From contig NC_080577.1 of assembly GCF_029962835.1 (NCBI RefSeq), positions 2,666,001 through 2,730,000 on the forward strand: 64,000 nt of DNA, read 5' to 3'. The translations under genes were made by a program, and so were the position numbers. Below, piece after piece: positions 34,335 to 47,472 of the stretch. Numbering within the stretch: the first letter of the stretch is position 1; each line of letters starts with the position of its first letter. The notes under the pieces were generated by a model, which made no database searches, was not told the origin of the DNA, and worked only from the letters and a program-made list of their open reading frames with translations. This DNA is from Magnolia sinica. Taxonomy: Eukaryota; Streptophyta; Magnoliopsida; Magnoliales; Magnoliaceae.

Positions 34335-37300
34335 ATGGGAAGGGCGAAGAAAGCCCCGAAATTCGCAGTCACGAAGAAGCTCGTCAGTTCGAAGACCCTT
34401 CGCAAGTAAGTAGCTCTACTCGTTTCTTCTTTCTTCTTCTTGAAAAATCAAAATCTGATTTTCTAATTCCTATTCCTAGTTTATTCTCTCTTTTTTATTT
34501 TATTTTTTCTGCGTTTTCAGATACAAGGAAGAGGTTCTAAACCCTAAGAAGAAAGATCTCGAAAAGGAAAGCCTCCCCCGAAACGTGTAAGTTTCAGATA
34601 TTGCTTCTTCTGTTTTTAGAAAAACTTTGATACTCTGGCAGAGTGTGGTAGATGATACGCAGGCCCTTGGAAATTACTTAGGAATTGCATACATGGGTTA
34701 CAAGTAATTCAAATTAAACTGTCGAAATTATGGGTCAAAGTTTAGACATCATGAACTAAATTTTACATTTATTTGATTATGTGATTATTGGATCTGTGGG
34801 CACTTATCGGACGGTTAAAAATGAAAAATATCCAATGCTCCTATTTCGAAAAACAAGTGTCCACCAATCAGAGGTTAGGATTGCTCAACCAATCTGACTT
34901 TGGGGCCGTGACCTATCGACAGTGGGATCCACAATTTACTCAGTTTAATTTGAGGTAATGTATGCCATGTTAAAATTTCTTAGTGCCTGCATATCGAGTG
35001 TCATATGCTGCCAGAGTATCAAATAACTCCTTTCTTTTTTTGGAATTATGTTTTTTCTTTCTTTTATATTGTTCCTTTTTTCGTTAATGTAACAGGCCAA
35101 CCGTTTCATCAGCGCTTTTCTTCAAGCATAACACAGCTCTGGGCCCACCATATCGGGTCCTGGTCGACACAAACTTCATCAATTTCTCCATCCAAAATAA
35201 GGTCAGACTTATTTCTTTGTTAGTTATATTTGATCCAACAAAATTACCTACCAATGTTGAAAGGCTGGCATAGATTCAATTTGATGGGTTTCCTTAATTT
35301 TACTTTTTTGGAAAGGAAATTGTAATGGGGATATGTGTTTCTGTTCATTCAGTGGGATATAGAAATTCAGGCCTGATTAGTAAGCAGGCTGGGATCAGGT
35401 CAAAGTCATTTGATCTGGTGGGCCAGGCCAAATGCATCCTCCAATTTTGTGTGACCAGTCCATCTATGGCTTTTCCGTTGCGAATCTGTCCTGGCAGTTT
35501 TGGTGTTATGGTAGGAAGCTGTAAAGGAGAGCCAGGCCCACATGGTAAGGATGGTTTTTGGAGGGTGGAGGCGACATGAGTAGGGAGGCGAATCTCCACC
35601 TGTTTCCTTTATGTATTACCAGTATTGGGACTTCATTCCCTTGCCCTTCATGTATATTTTGTTTCTTTATTTGAATAAATTTTTTGTCAATCATCAAAGA
35701 GAAAAAAAGAAGAAGAGTATTTCTCAAAGTGCAGATACATTTCTTGCAGTTTTAAATTAATACTTAACTGCAATTTAGAGCCCGAGGCCTCAATATAAAT
35801 ACCACTGATTTTCTTTTGTGAGAAAGCAATGCTGCAGATGCCTCTTAAAAAAAAGTAATGCTATAGAAGAAAAATGCAATTTGTGATTTTCACTTCCTTT
35901 TTTTTTATATAAAATTTTTAGTTTAATAATTTCAATTCATTTTTATAGTGCATTGAATGCAGCCTGGAAGTACCACTTAGAGAATTCTTGTTCCTAATTT
36001 GTAGCTTGCGTACTCTTGTTTATTTTCGTGCTAGTTTGGTTTGAAATTTAATGTATTAGACCAACAATGAAATGGTGTGCTATGCCTTGTTATTTGGGAT
36101 CTTTTCTTTCAACCTTTGACTGCATAATTGGTTTTGCCGTTGCAAATCTGGGACAGGCAGGGATGCTTTCACCTTTTGGGTCTGCCTTGAAATTTTGCCA
36201 ATTGGAAATTGGGGTGAAAATTCTATATCTTGTATGAGAAGGTTCATGAAATTTGTCTCTTTTGAGACATCTGACCATCATCATCATCTAAGCCTTATAC
36301 CAACTACTTTGGGTCGGCTACACAATTCCTTTTATGCCAGTTCACTCTATCAAGGACCACATCCATAGTTAAACCATAGGTCATCAAATCTTTTCATACT
36401 ACCTCCACCCATTTCCTTTTGGCCTTCCTGTTGCTCTTTTTAGAGCCTTCAACTGGCATTGACTACTCCTAACCGAGACAGTTCTTGTTCTCTGTTTCAC
36501 ATGATGAAACCATCCAAGTCTACTTCTCCTCATCTTCTTACCTACTGGTGTCACTCCTTTGTTCCCCCAAATACATTCATTTATATTTCTATACTTGTCT
36601 TGCCACTCATCAATCTCAACACCCTCATTTTAGCTGCAGTCATCCCATGAACATTTTGTTCTTTGACAACCCAACATTGTCCCATGGAGCATAACTTGTC
36701 TCACATCTATCTTATAAAATCTCCCCTTCATTTTGATTGGTAATTGGTATGCAGCGATCACATAAAACTCCTAAGGCACAACTCCACCTTTTACATGCAG
36801 CTTTAATTCTTTGAGCAATATCACATTCAATCTTTCCCATCTCCTGAATTATTGATGATGTCAAAACTGGTCATTTTGGGTTACTTCTTGATAAGCATTT
36901 CTGAGACATCTGAACAAATTGGAATTATTTGGAGAAGATTTCTAAAATCTGCACGGGTCCAAATGCATGGATAACCATCTTTTTTTGCCGCTTCTGCCAA
37001 AATATCAGTAATGCTTGCTGTTTGTGGTTCATCCAAATGCACCCTAACATGATAATTCTTGTTGGCAAGATGTATAGGTTCCAAATTCACATATTTAGTA
37101 GTTATTCTGTGTGACTAATGAGTTGCAGTTGCTTGTAGTTGGACTTGGAGAAAGGAATGATGGACTGCTTATATGCAAAATGTGAGTTTGCAATTAGCTT
37201 TATTACAATGCCTCGTTTCAATTGATGTTCTTTATTACCATTCCCGTTATATTCCGATGGTGTTGTGAATGCAAATTTTCTCAATAGCTGTTGATTTGTT

Positions 37301-38146
37301 TTTGCTATTTTGATCAAGGCACCCCTTGTATCACGGACTGTGTCATGGCAGAGCTTGAAAAATTAGGTCAGAAGTACCGGGTTGCTTTGAGGTATCCACC
37401 TGCACAATTAATTGATAAAATTCCCTTTTTTTCTCTTTCCTGATAACTTAATTGCACAGATTCATTAGGGTACATTCTCTTATTGACCCAATACTCTAAG
37501 AATGAAGCTACTTTTGTTTTGGTTATAGGATTGCCAAAGATCCTCGGTTCGAAAGGCTACCTTGCACTCATAAAGGAACCTATGCAGATGACTGTATTGT
37601 TGAGAGGGTTACTCAGGTATGATAAGACATCTGGCTATCACCGCATATTTTATTTGCATGATTAGAATTTGAATCTGGCAGTGCATTTCTTTAGAAAATT
37701 GGACTCCCTCACTCACACACAATGGAAGTAGAAGCAAGATATACCATCATCATAAAGGATTGATGAACTATTCATTTGTGATTTTAGTCCAAGAAATTTA
37801 ACTGACTCATTTTGTGGACAGCATAAGTGCTATCTAGTCGCTACATGCGATAGAGACTTGAAGCGAAGGATTCGCAAGGTATAAGAGATGGATTGGTAAT
37901 GGAGTACATTTTATCTGATTTCATTGAATGCATCCAACTCATGAAATTGCTTGATTGCGAACAGATCCCGGGTGTGCCTATTATGTATATCACTCAACAT
38001 AAGTATTCGATCGAGCGCCTGCCTGAAGCAACTATGGGTGGAGGTAGGCTAGGAGCTCTTGCTTTTGTTCTTTCTGCCTTTGTGCTCGATTTAATTTTCT
38101 CTGAGATGCATCTGCCATATGTTTTGTCTCAGCTCCAAGATTTTGA
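34335..38146 (+). CDS. FCF1: FCF1/UTP24, PIN-domain rRNA-processing endonuclease (complete, 9 exons)
   Basis: FCF1 is part of the small-subunit processome in the nucleolus and cuts pre-rRNA at early sites on the way to 18S rRNA. Exons: 34335-34405, 34521-34586, 35096-35201, 37139-37181, 37319-37391, 37529-37616, 37822-37878, 37965-38043, 38133-38146 (597 nt, 198 residues; all phases agree). A basic N-terminus ([10 protein letters not shown]) and [16 protein letters not shown] lead into the PIN domain: [71 protein letters not shown]. The acidic residues in VDTN, MAELE, ADD and CDRD are the expected metal ligands. The usual end GGAPRY is here GGAPRF. Length matches the family. Intron 3 (1.9 kb) holds an RTE LINE tail. 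Confidence 0.95.
36273..36880 (-). mobile_element. 5'-truncated RTE-clade LINE in FCF1 intron 3
   Basis: Read on the minus strand, the element ends in GCCGACCCAAAGTAGTTGG, TATAAGGCTTAG and an ATG/CATCATCATC tail, the standard end of plant RTE LINEs. Upstream it keeps broken readings typical of the end of RTE ORF2 ([21 protein letters not shown]). It is antisense to FCF1. The 5' edge is approximate. Confidence 0.7.
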
Positions 38147-38810
38147 TACTAGACAGAGTCAGCAACAGGAACACCGTTGCAGAAGCCTGCTATATTTCGC
38201 CCAATCCTTTCAACTTTTGAAATTTTACGTCACCGAAATGTACGCATTATATCATGGATATTCTTTTTCCTTCTCCAGTGTAGTTGATATCCGTTGAATG
38301 TTTATCTTACCGATCTTTTAAAAAAATGTGGTTAAGATTAGCAGTCCATTACCCTGTGAAATGATTCTGATCTCTATTGAGGGGTGAGATTTGAGATGGT
38401 CAGTTGTCATGCTTCGCAAGCCCCTATACCTACATCGAGTTGTTTTTTTAGTGCACTTTGATTCACATCTTTGTCATTGTATTGAAACTGGTCCGACATA
38501 ACTAGCTGACCTGCAGGCTGTGCGATATCTGTATCCACGACTGGCTGTGTGGGCAGGCCCAACCATTCATTATGAAAAATGAGTTGGATACCATGCATTG
38601 AGATCAATTTCCGGTAAAGACCTTCCGATACAGAGTCGATAGTCTTTCGTGCTTTTTGGCGCCAGCATCTCATCAAACAGACTCTCCCATAGTTCCAAAA
38701 TTCGCCAACTCAGAACTCAGCCGAGTTAAGTTGGCCGAGTTTTGGAATATCTTGCATCTACTTCCATCGTGTGTGAGTGAGGGAGTCCAAAATAAAATAA
38801 AATAAACTAT

Positions 38811-39370
38811 ATTTTTTGTATGAAATACAGCAAACTCCGTTGATGTATGAGGAATTATGTGATATACATCAAACGCATCCACCGTACATGTGGCATGCAC
38901 GTATGCTGATTCGGCCTTTCTCAACGTAGAATCAGTAGGATCATTACAGCTGATGGGGCACTGCCCAAAAACCACACTAAAATTGAACGACCCCAAAGTT
39001 TGGATTTTGGCATTGAAATTGGACTACGGCCGTTCGTTCATGTCCATGGACAGGACGGCTTGGATAATATGGAACGTATAAAAAAAAAAAGAAGAAGAAA
39101 AGATTTAAGATTCAATTTTCCCCAAGGGCTGCCAACGGGCGTGCCCTATTAGAAATTTTGATTGTGCTTGACTAGGTCCATACCCAGGCCCGCCCATGGA
39201 CGGGCCCTATTTATTGAGCAACCAAACAGGAATCAAGTGTATATTCCCACAACTAACTATATGGACGGTGGAGGAATAGTATCTACAATAATTTCAAAGG
39301 TTCTTTCACTAAATTGCCAAATCACCAACTGAAAAATCTACGGTCCGAGAGACGAGTAATAGGATTGGGG
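38811..39370. repeat. Duplicated ~550-bp block, copy 1
   Basis: It matches 44654-45200 in direct orientation over nearly its whole length at about 90% by eye: TGAAATACAGCAAACTC, GATTCGGCCTTTC, CCCAAAAACCACACTAAAATT, CGTTCATGTCCATGGACAGG, TAGTAATAGGATTGGGGCC-type ends. It is either a local duplication or two copies of one dispersed repeat. Confidence 0.8.
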
Positions 39371-41059
39371 CCAATGATCTTAGGGCTTGTTTGTTTAACC
39401 ATTTATTATGGTATATTCTGGTAAATAGGTAATGATCTCTTTTAACATCTGTTTAGAGAGGGATGGAAATCATGAAGTAAAGCATCTCACAGATTTTCTA
39501 GGTAAATGTCATGGGTGCCGCTATGATTTATGTATATAATCCACGCCATCCATCCGTTTTACCAGCTCCTTCTAGGGCACGAGCCTGAAAACGAGGCAGA
39601 TTGTAAGCTCAAGTGGACCACGCCATAGTAAACAAGGGGATAATAACCTCACGAGGCAGATTCCTTCATGTCCATGGACAGGACGGTGGCTTGCATCACG
39701 TCATTTTGATTTCCACTTTTTCGTTTGGTGCAGCTCACCCGAGTTTTGTATCTGCCTCAATTTTAGCATCACGGGTCATATTTTGGCCTTTCAAAACAGA
39801 TGAACGGAGTAGATTTGTCACAGAAATCTCTGTGGCCCCCACACAACCCCGGGCACAGGAATATATGTGACAATCCACTTCCGAAATTATTATTTTTTTT
39901 GTTAAAAAAGCCCCATGTGGAGGCAATTGAAATGCTTGTCTTGCAAGCAACAGTCTGTTACTCTATCACTGCAATGTAATTTCTTTCAACCAGCAAACGT
40001 ACGACAAACATGGCTGTTAATATTTGCCCATCTTCATTTTCAGGATCATGACCTAAATGAGTTTTCAAAACGGATGGACGGCGCGGATATAAGGAACATA
40101 CATCACGGTGGGCCCATAATCAGGGATCCCACCCCACCTCGGTGTGTCCGAGATCCATCCAAGCCGCCCACTAAGATCCTTAGATAATTGGATGGCCCAC
40201 TTTGAGTTATGGTACCAAAGTGGGCCCCAAATGGTAGATGTTATTTCTTTATGAAAAGCAACGTATGGTACGTCTTAAGGAAATGAATGCTGCATGTATA
40301 CATTAAATGAAAGAATACCCCAAGCTTGGACGGCCAAGATCTTCCTACCGCGGGGATTCTATGGTCGCCGTCCATCTATGCTACGATCAGTACTTGCGTG
40401 TTGCATCTGGCAAGTGATTTCTCATAAGAAGAAACTAAAAACTCTGCGGGGCCCAGTGTGAATTCCACCCCTCCATTAGAAAGTGGGCCACCACAAAGTA
40501 AATAATTGGAATAGGACGCCAACCATTGAAACCTTTGTGGGTAATGATAATGTTCATATGCCATCCAAACCGTTCATAAGGTGAGTACCCCAAGATGAAA
40601 GGGAAAACACAAGATCGGCCAGATCCAAAAGTTTACTGGGTCTCAGGAAGATTCCAATGGTGGAGATTCAAATCCCCACCGTTTCCTGTGGTGTAGCCCA
40701 AGTAGCCCAATTGAGTTTTGGATCTTCTTGGTTTCTTGGATCACCACATAGGAAGTGGACAAATCCAAAGATCAAGTGGACCACACTGCAAAAAGCAGCA
40801 GGGGATTGTGTCTACCATTGAAACCGTTTTGGGGTCATAAAACTTTTGGATCAATATGATATTTGTTTTTCGTCTTATTCCATATCTGTTTGACCTATTG
40901 AACAGATATGACTCATTTTTGAGCTCATACTCTAAAATAATTTAGCTAACTGCATGAACGATGTGGATATACTAAATACATTATTGTGGAGCTCATGTAA
41001 CTTTGATATCCTTATTCTAAAAATTCAGAGTTAGAGGAGGGTAAGCACTATATTTGCAC

Positions 41060-41560
41060 GAGAGTGCCCACACCCAACCCAACCTCGGGTTAGGAGTTCT
41101 TAACCCAAGCCTAACCCAAGTGGCTCAGTTGGGTTGGTCGGGTGGATACATGCTAATATTTCTTTATCACATTAGTCTATTATACTTACAATTTTATTAA
41201 TTATCTATATAGTTATTTATAGTATAGAACTTCATTTTTTTAAAAAAAATTAACAACTATTCCTTTAAAAGTCGTGTTGCATTGTACACATTTTATTTGA
41301 AAAATAGAAATTCGGCATATCTCGTTAGCTTGAGTCATTGAAAATGATGTAGACGAATGAAACGCAATGGCCTTAGAATTTCTTGTGCCTTAACACAGAC
41401 TATTCATATTCAATTAAATTTATAAGTAACTTATATATAGATCGGGTTTGGTTTGGTTTGATTTGGGTTGAGTTGGGTTGGGTTGGGTCGGGTCGGGTCG
41501 GGTCGGGCAACTGAAACTTCAAACCTGAGCTCGACCAAGTTTTATTGGGCTGGCGTTTGT
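41060..41560. repeat. GGGTTGGGTC-rich repeat
   Basis: CCCAACCCAACCTCGGGTT on the left and a run of GGGTTGGGTTGGGTC and GGGTC units on the right (about 41.44-41.51 kb), in opposite senses. It is related in style to 10059-10480. Probably an old DNA element with an internal simple-repeat expansion. Confidence 0.45.
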
Positions 41561-41781
41561 ATAAAATAAGCTTATTCCACTGGTCTCCTAGTAGTCAGTT
41601 AAAAAATAAAATAAAATAAAAAAGCTATATTTACTTTTATACAGCAGTATAAACAGTAATAAAGGAGGAGATTTTATGGAAATGGAACAAAAGACAAGAG
41701 GTTTATATGTCAAAAATCCAATAACAAGCCAGCGGATGATGATGTTTTGCCATCACTCTTTTTTTCTTTGTTTAAACCAAG

Positions 41782-44700
41782 TTACGATGATGGGATCAGT
41801 TCTTGGTCGATACCTTCATTCTTAAAATTAGCCATCCTTGCAAGCTCATCAACGGCCTCAACCAGGTGATCAAGACGGGCGACGAACTCAATGAGCAGAG
41901 AGGTGAAAGTGGCCAGCGATAGTGCGGTGGTGCTCTCGAGTGCTCGCATCTTCGGGACAAGGCTCGTGGTAATCCCTCCCTCTTCTTCAAATTCATCCAC
42001 CTCTCTCGATGGCCATGAATGGAGTCGCCTTTGTTGCTTCCTCATTATCTCATGGTAGGACTCAGTTGGAGCTACAGGAGCTATAGCTGTTGAGGGAGGC
42101 GGTGTGTTCAAGGGTAGCTCTTGCTCGCCACTGTCACCAAGGGTGGTGGAGTGTTTGATGGGTGTTGGCTTGGACAAGAGATCCAAATCATGGCCCGCCG
42201 TGAGGAGGTAAGAGTAGTGCATGTCTATGGACCGTTGGAGGCGTTCGGTAGAGATATGGACACTCTTTAGTAGAGAAGTTTGAAGGGTGTGTTTCATGGT
42301 GTGGATGTCCTTGCTCAAGCTCCTCACAAGCGCCGCTGCCTTGCTACTTGCGTCTCGGATCTCTGATTCGAACGTGATTCGAAGGTTATATGGTGCCTGA
42401 AAAATGATGAAGATAACATCAATTACATTCCCTCTTGCACTTAATAGAAAATAGGCCTAGTTTGATTCAGCCAAGTACTTTAGTGGCTCAGATGTGCCCA
42501 ATTAATTGGCAGACATGTGGGCCAGGGGTGAATGGACATAGCTAAAAAGATTAAAACGTTGTTAGATGGAAGAATGATGGTGGGCCACATTCAATGTGCA
42601 AATGTGATTTGCCTGATAAGTGGACACACGTGATTTTTGGGGCTGGGCACGATCATCTCAGGTCTGATTAATGGACAGCTCTTAGTGATTTTTGGGGCAG
42701 GGCACGTCTGATTAATGGACAGCTCTTATCTAGCATGGTTGAGGCATTTCGGTTGCAATCTTCAAAGGTAGGGCGGGTTCTCCTGATTTTATTTTATTTT
42801 ATATTTTTTGCACGCCAGTTAGTGTACACGTGCAGCCCTTTTGAATGGATGGGCCTGACTACTGAGCTCAATGATCCTTAAGTGGGGTCAACCTTTTTGG
42901 ATGGCTTGTATTATGTACTGATTTGAGGCTCGAAAATTTTCTAAATTACATTTACAAGACTTTAAGACTTCTATTAGATAGGCCTCCATGATTATTGGCT
43001 CAGATTGATTAAAACCTATTAACCGTTTGATATTTGGGTTGAGCACACTGGCCTTCTAGAAGTTCTGATCAGTTTAGATACGCGACATATGGTGAGCTTT
43101 GAATTTACTACGTATCCAGAGTAGCAGGATTACGATCTTTCCAGCTATATCCGTATTATCTGATGGTTGTAAAGATCTGATTAGCAGTACCAAACAAGGA
43201 TATATAGAAAAATGCAAGAGCCATCACTTTTCGGGTCCATTCATCGTATAGTTGTGATCCTCTGGTTAGTGTTATTTGTGAACCAACTGGATGACATGGA
43301 TTGCTATATACATCTTTGTACTCACCATTCATCTGGTGGGCCTCTATGGCGATGACTGTTATCAAATAATCCTGACCACCCAATATTATTCAACTTTTTT
43401 GTTATATCACGAATCTATAATGAGCCCCACAGAATGAATTACTCCAGCATTTCGTGTGGACGGCTCACCCAAGTGGGGCTTTAACCCCAAAACTTCTCCT
43501 CTTATTCTTCTTCTTTTTAATGGTAGTCCATTGGGTGGGCCACTGCCTCACTGGACCAGGATTGCTTGCAACCAGTGCCTGTAGAAACCCTCATGTGGTT
43601 TAATGAAAAAGCTTCCTATTCACTTCTCAAATATGGGGCAGTAGTTAAAAAAAAGTACAAAAAATGCCATTTCATGTGAACAAATCCTTGCCTTTTACTC
43701 TACGCCTACATCTGGCAGGCATTGACGGAAATTTTCCACTGGGCTCAGTTGCCGGCAGGCCCATCTTGCATCACCCAACACCCATTAGGTGGGCCACTGC
43801 CTCACCCATCGGTGCATGGTAAATCGATCCAAACTTAGATGCCAGTTGGGTTGTAAATTACTAAGGGTATCCGGATCCCATGCTTGCTATAAGTAGAAAA
43901 TTCCTGTTTTTCTGTATTGTGATTGGTCCACATCATTATTAAATGCATTGTGATTGGTCCACATCATTATTAAATACAGTGTATAATGATGTGGCCCAAT
44001 TAAATTGCAACAAACAGAATTTAATTTTCTACTTGTGGCAAGCAGAGGATCTGGATTCAAACTAAGGAGTCGTTTGGCAGCATATGGATTTGAATTTGAC
44101 TATGAGAATCTGGGTACGAGATTTTATCTGCATTTGAATTTTCAATCCCCTGAAAATTGGCAGTTTAGATTTTGACTTGAAGGGACTTCAAAAGAGTGGA
44201 GAAAGCATTTAAGACACTTTGACAGGCAGCAAGGGCTTTGGGCTTAAGCATCGACGCATATAGTATAAGGTTCAAGGCACGAGCCCAGCGGAGGCTGGCA
44301 TGGGGTTAACCCAGAAAGCCCATGCCCGAGGCTATAACAATTGGTCGGGCCCACACCAGACCGAAAATTGATCAATTTCGGATAAGGTCCTATCTCGCAC
44401 GTGAAAATATTCATCACAGAGAATCTACCAAATGGGATCCACCTAATGAGTGGCTTAGGTTCCACACTTAGCAAGTGGGGCGCAAGTCGCTTGCAAGGAG
44501 CCATGTATCACATGGATCTACATTCGCAATCCCCGACCGTTGCTTTTATGCTTTCCTCAACTAGCCGACACTGTATATACACACTTTTAAAGCGATCATT
44601 TATAATAACAATAAAAATTTTTAAAAAAAAAAAAAAAAAAAACCTTACTTTTTCTATGAAATACAGCAAACTCTGTTAGTGTATGAGGAATTATGTGATA

Positions 44701-45402
44701 TACTTTAGATTTGATCATCAAACGCATCCACCGTACATGTGGCATTCATGTATGCTGATTCGGCCTTTCCCAACATAGAATCAGTAGGATCATTACCGTT
44801 GATGGGGCACAGCCCAAAAACCACACTAAAATTGAACGATTCGAAAGGTTGGATTTTGGCATTGAAATTGGAGTACTCCAGCCGTTCGTTCATGTCCATG
44901 GACAGGACGGCTTGGATAATACGGAACGTGAAAAAAAAAGGAGATTTAAGATTCAATTTCCCCAAGGGCTGCCAACGGCATGATTTAAGATTTAAGATTT
45001 GATCCAGGCCCGGCCATGGACGGCACCTATTTATTGAGCAACCAAACAGGATAAAGTGTATATTCCCACAACTTACTATATGAATGTTGGAGGAATAGTA
45101 TGTACAATAATTTCAAAGGTTCTTTAACTAAATTGCCGAATGACCAACTGCAAAATCTACGGTCCGAGAGACTAGTAATAGGATTGGGGCCAATGAACTT
45201 CTTGAATTGAAGGAGTCATCAAAGGAACTTGACAACTATTGGCACTAGTAGTAGCAGCTTGAATATTGTTACATTGAGAGTTAGGTAATGTTTTAGGGCT
45301 TGCCTATTTATTATAACGTTTTGAAAGCCGGACTTGACCAGGCGGTCCGACTTTTTAGACCGAAACCATCCAACAATACGGTCTGGCTCACCTGTTTTGT
45401 AA

Positions 45403-45435
<33 letters not shown>

Positions 45436-45578
45436 AATAAATGAATAAAAGAATGCAAATTTGCATAACGTAGTAGTTTTTGTTTTTAGAGAAACGGAAA
45501 AAAAAAAAAGAAAAAAAGAGGAGAAAATAAATTTCTTTTTCATTGTTTTTTCTTTAAAAAAAGGTGTCTAAGTGTGTC

Positions 45579-45627
<49 letters not shown>

Positions 45628-47220
45628 ATCTCCGAATGGAGCACGCCATGCAAAGCCATGACCTCGTAAGCACAGTGCCGGAGAACAGCACCAACCTTCA
45701 CGTATTCCGACCATGGATACAAGAATTGCCAGAATCTCCCGTGCGGCGGCTCCCACTTCGCGGAGCTCGCCTGCAACAAACAATAACATGCAATGACTAT
45801 CAGCATCTAAACAAAAACGCCGGTGCGGTTTATTGATGAAAATAGACGAAAAATGAATACCAACGATTCGAGTTTCGCCGATGAATTCAAAGTCGATCGG
45901 CACTGATGGAAAGCCGGCTCATCGGAAAAATCATCATCGACTGTCTTCGAGAATTCCGGTTGGTCTGATCCATCATCCTTCAGGTATTTTCTCACACACT
46001 CTGCGGTCAAAGATAACAACAAACAAGTCAACAGGGCTAGAAGATGTGGTCAAACTAGTATGTTACACGTGGTATACACGTATGTCGATCAAGACCAATC
46101 AAAGGGCACAATGGGACAGAGCATATCCAAAAATAACACTGATTGGACAATCCTAGCCATCGAATTAGTGTCCTTGTACCGGAAAAATGAAAACAAGTAG
46201 CCTTCCAAACTCAATGGCTCATATCAGATGGTTGAGATCATCTGATCAATGGAGCCTCTAATTTGGGCGGTCTCGATCGTTTTAGCACTTACGAAGTGTG
46301 GTCCCTGAAATCATAGATAAGTCAAAGAGGTTGACCTTCAAGAGAGTCAGCAACAGAGTCAAAGCTCTTGACCAACTCGCTATGAAGCTGCTCTCCTGCC
46401 CATATAGGGAAAACGAGGACATTCACCAGCACTGCTACAATCCCACCGATCGCGATCGAGTACAGCCGTTCGATGGCAGTCCGCAACGGATTCCCGATCC
46501 TATAGCCGGAGATGATGATCAAGCAGAAAGTGAAGAGAGTGACCCTGAAGCCATACTCGTACGGAACAAGGGATGGCCACTGCTTCAAGAACGACGTAAG
46601 TGCTCCTAGAAGAGAATCCAACCGTTAGATTCAAGCAAGGGACATGATCCTTTCATCATGATTAAAGAAATTGAGGTCTCTAAATATATACCGATCATGA
46701 AGATGCTGAAGCCGATGATGATGGGCTCTGCAACTCGGCCCGTGTACATGATCACTTGGATTACAGCAATGGCAATGATTCCAGCAAATACACTTCCGAG
46801 AGCTCGGTTGAATCCTCGATTGAAAGTCGCCCCTGAATGGGGTTACGATTGTAATAAGTGTAAGGTCTATGCATGTATGAATTGTATGTGTCATGTAATG
46901 ATGTATCAGTATGTATGTATGGACGTACCAACGGTGTATTCGAACATGATGGCAACGGTGAGGATTGACCAGATGATGTTGGTGCCGAAGATATGGTAGG
47001 GTGCTCGAATCAGTATCAGCAATGACACCAAAACAACAGAAAGACCTACTTTCATTGAGAATATTACTCTGTTCCTGTCTTCTTTGGCAAACTCCCATAG
47101 GCTTTGAGTCCATCGCTTGAAGGAGAAGCCTGCATGGCCCACTTTTTTAGCCGATTTGGACCGTTGGAGATCTGATGCCATATAGATGTCGATTTTGATG
47201 CTTCCTTTCTTTCCATTCAT
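41782..47220 (-). CDS. ALMT: Aluminium-activated malate transporter family anion channel (6 exons)
   Basis: ALMT proteins are plant anion channels for malate, chloride or nitrate in the plasma membrane or tonoplast. Exons on the minus strand: 46929-47220, 46692-46832, 46336-46605, 45861-46000, 45624-45770, 41782-42396 (1,605 nt, 534 residues; all phases agree). Membrane segments: VIFSMKVGLSVVLVSLLIL and IIWSILTVAIMFEYTVG (exon 1), ALGSVFAGIIAIAVIQVIM and EPIIIGFSIFMIG (exon 2), GFRVTLFTFCLIIISGY and LYSIAIGGIVAVLVNVLVF (exon 3), then PIWAGEQLH. Exon 5 has the family motif WEPPHGRF. The last exon has the long soluble tail, with LSLATFTSLLIEFVARL as in the ALMT9-like clade. I started at MNGKKGS; the frame stays open upstream to an AG after a T-rich tract at about 47.28 kb, so an upstream exon is possible. 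Intron 5 is 3.2 kb and repeat-filled. Subtype and membrane are not settled. Confidence 0.9.
44654..45200. repeat. Duplicated ~550-bp block, copy 2 (inside ALMT intron 5)
   Basis: Partner of 38811-39370, 5.8 kb away, in the same orientation. The left edge follows a run of about 20 A residues. Small indels and scattered changes separate the copies. It holds no gene. Confidence 0.8.
45403..45438. repeat. AAT/ATT trinucleotide palindrome, ALMT intron 5
   Basis: AATAATAATAAT passes into ATTATTATTATT, a self-complementary AT-rich tract. No function seen. Confidence 0.7.
45591..45622. repeat. (GA)n/(TA)n microsatellite at the ALMT exon 5 donor
   Basis: On the gene strand the intron starts GTCTCTCT and runs straight into a (CT)n tract of about 16 units, then TATATATA. 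The 5' splice site therefore sits at the edge of an unstable repeat. Confidence 0.85.
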
Positions 47221-47472
47221 TCCCTGAAGTGACGGAGCTTTTAGCCCTTGGTTTTGAGGCACTTCTGGAAGACGGCCCACCTAATCAAACGGCAAGGAAA
47301 AAATATCATTCACTTGTAAATTAGGATATTGGTACATGAGAGATGGAGTGGTTCGTTGCAGAACTCTTGCTACCATGGCACGTGTGCTTGGGATCCAGGC
47401 CTTTCGTAAGGTGGGGTCCACTACGAAGATGCCCCGATCTGATCATCAGGTGAGTTACATGTGTGTGAACGT

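Larger units (their letters stand above)
38147..41781. other. Intergenic region between FCF1 and ALMT 3' ends, repeat-rich
   Basis: No gene that I can support. It holds the FCF1 3' UTR, a GAGTT/ACTCGG-type repeat (about 38.69-38.74 kb), one copy of a duplicated block (38811-39370), several GTGGGCCC/GTGGACCAC dispersed repeats (about 39.5-40.2 and 40.4-41.0 kb) and a GGGTTGGG-rich inverted repeat (41.06-41.56 kb). An 89-codon minus frame at 38407-38676 has somewhat protein-like composition but no recognised motif. Confidence 0.65.

Noticed and set aside
38407-38676. 89-codon minus frame with rather protein-like composition
   Set aside because: No recognised motif, no splice partner, and it lies in the FCF1 3' flank. 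It may be worth one protein search.
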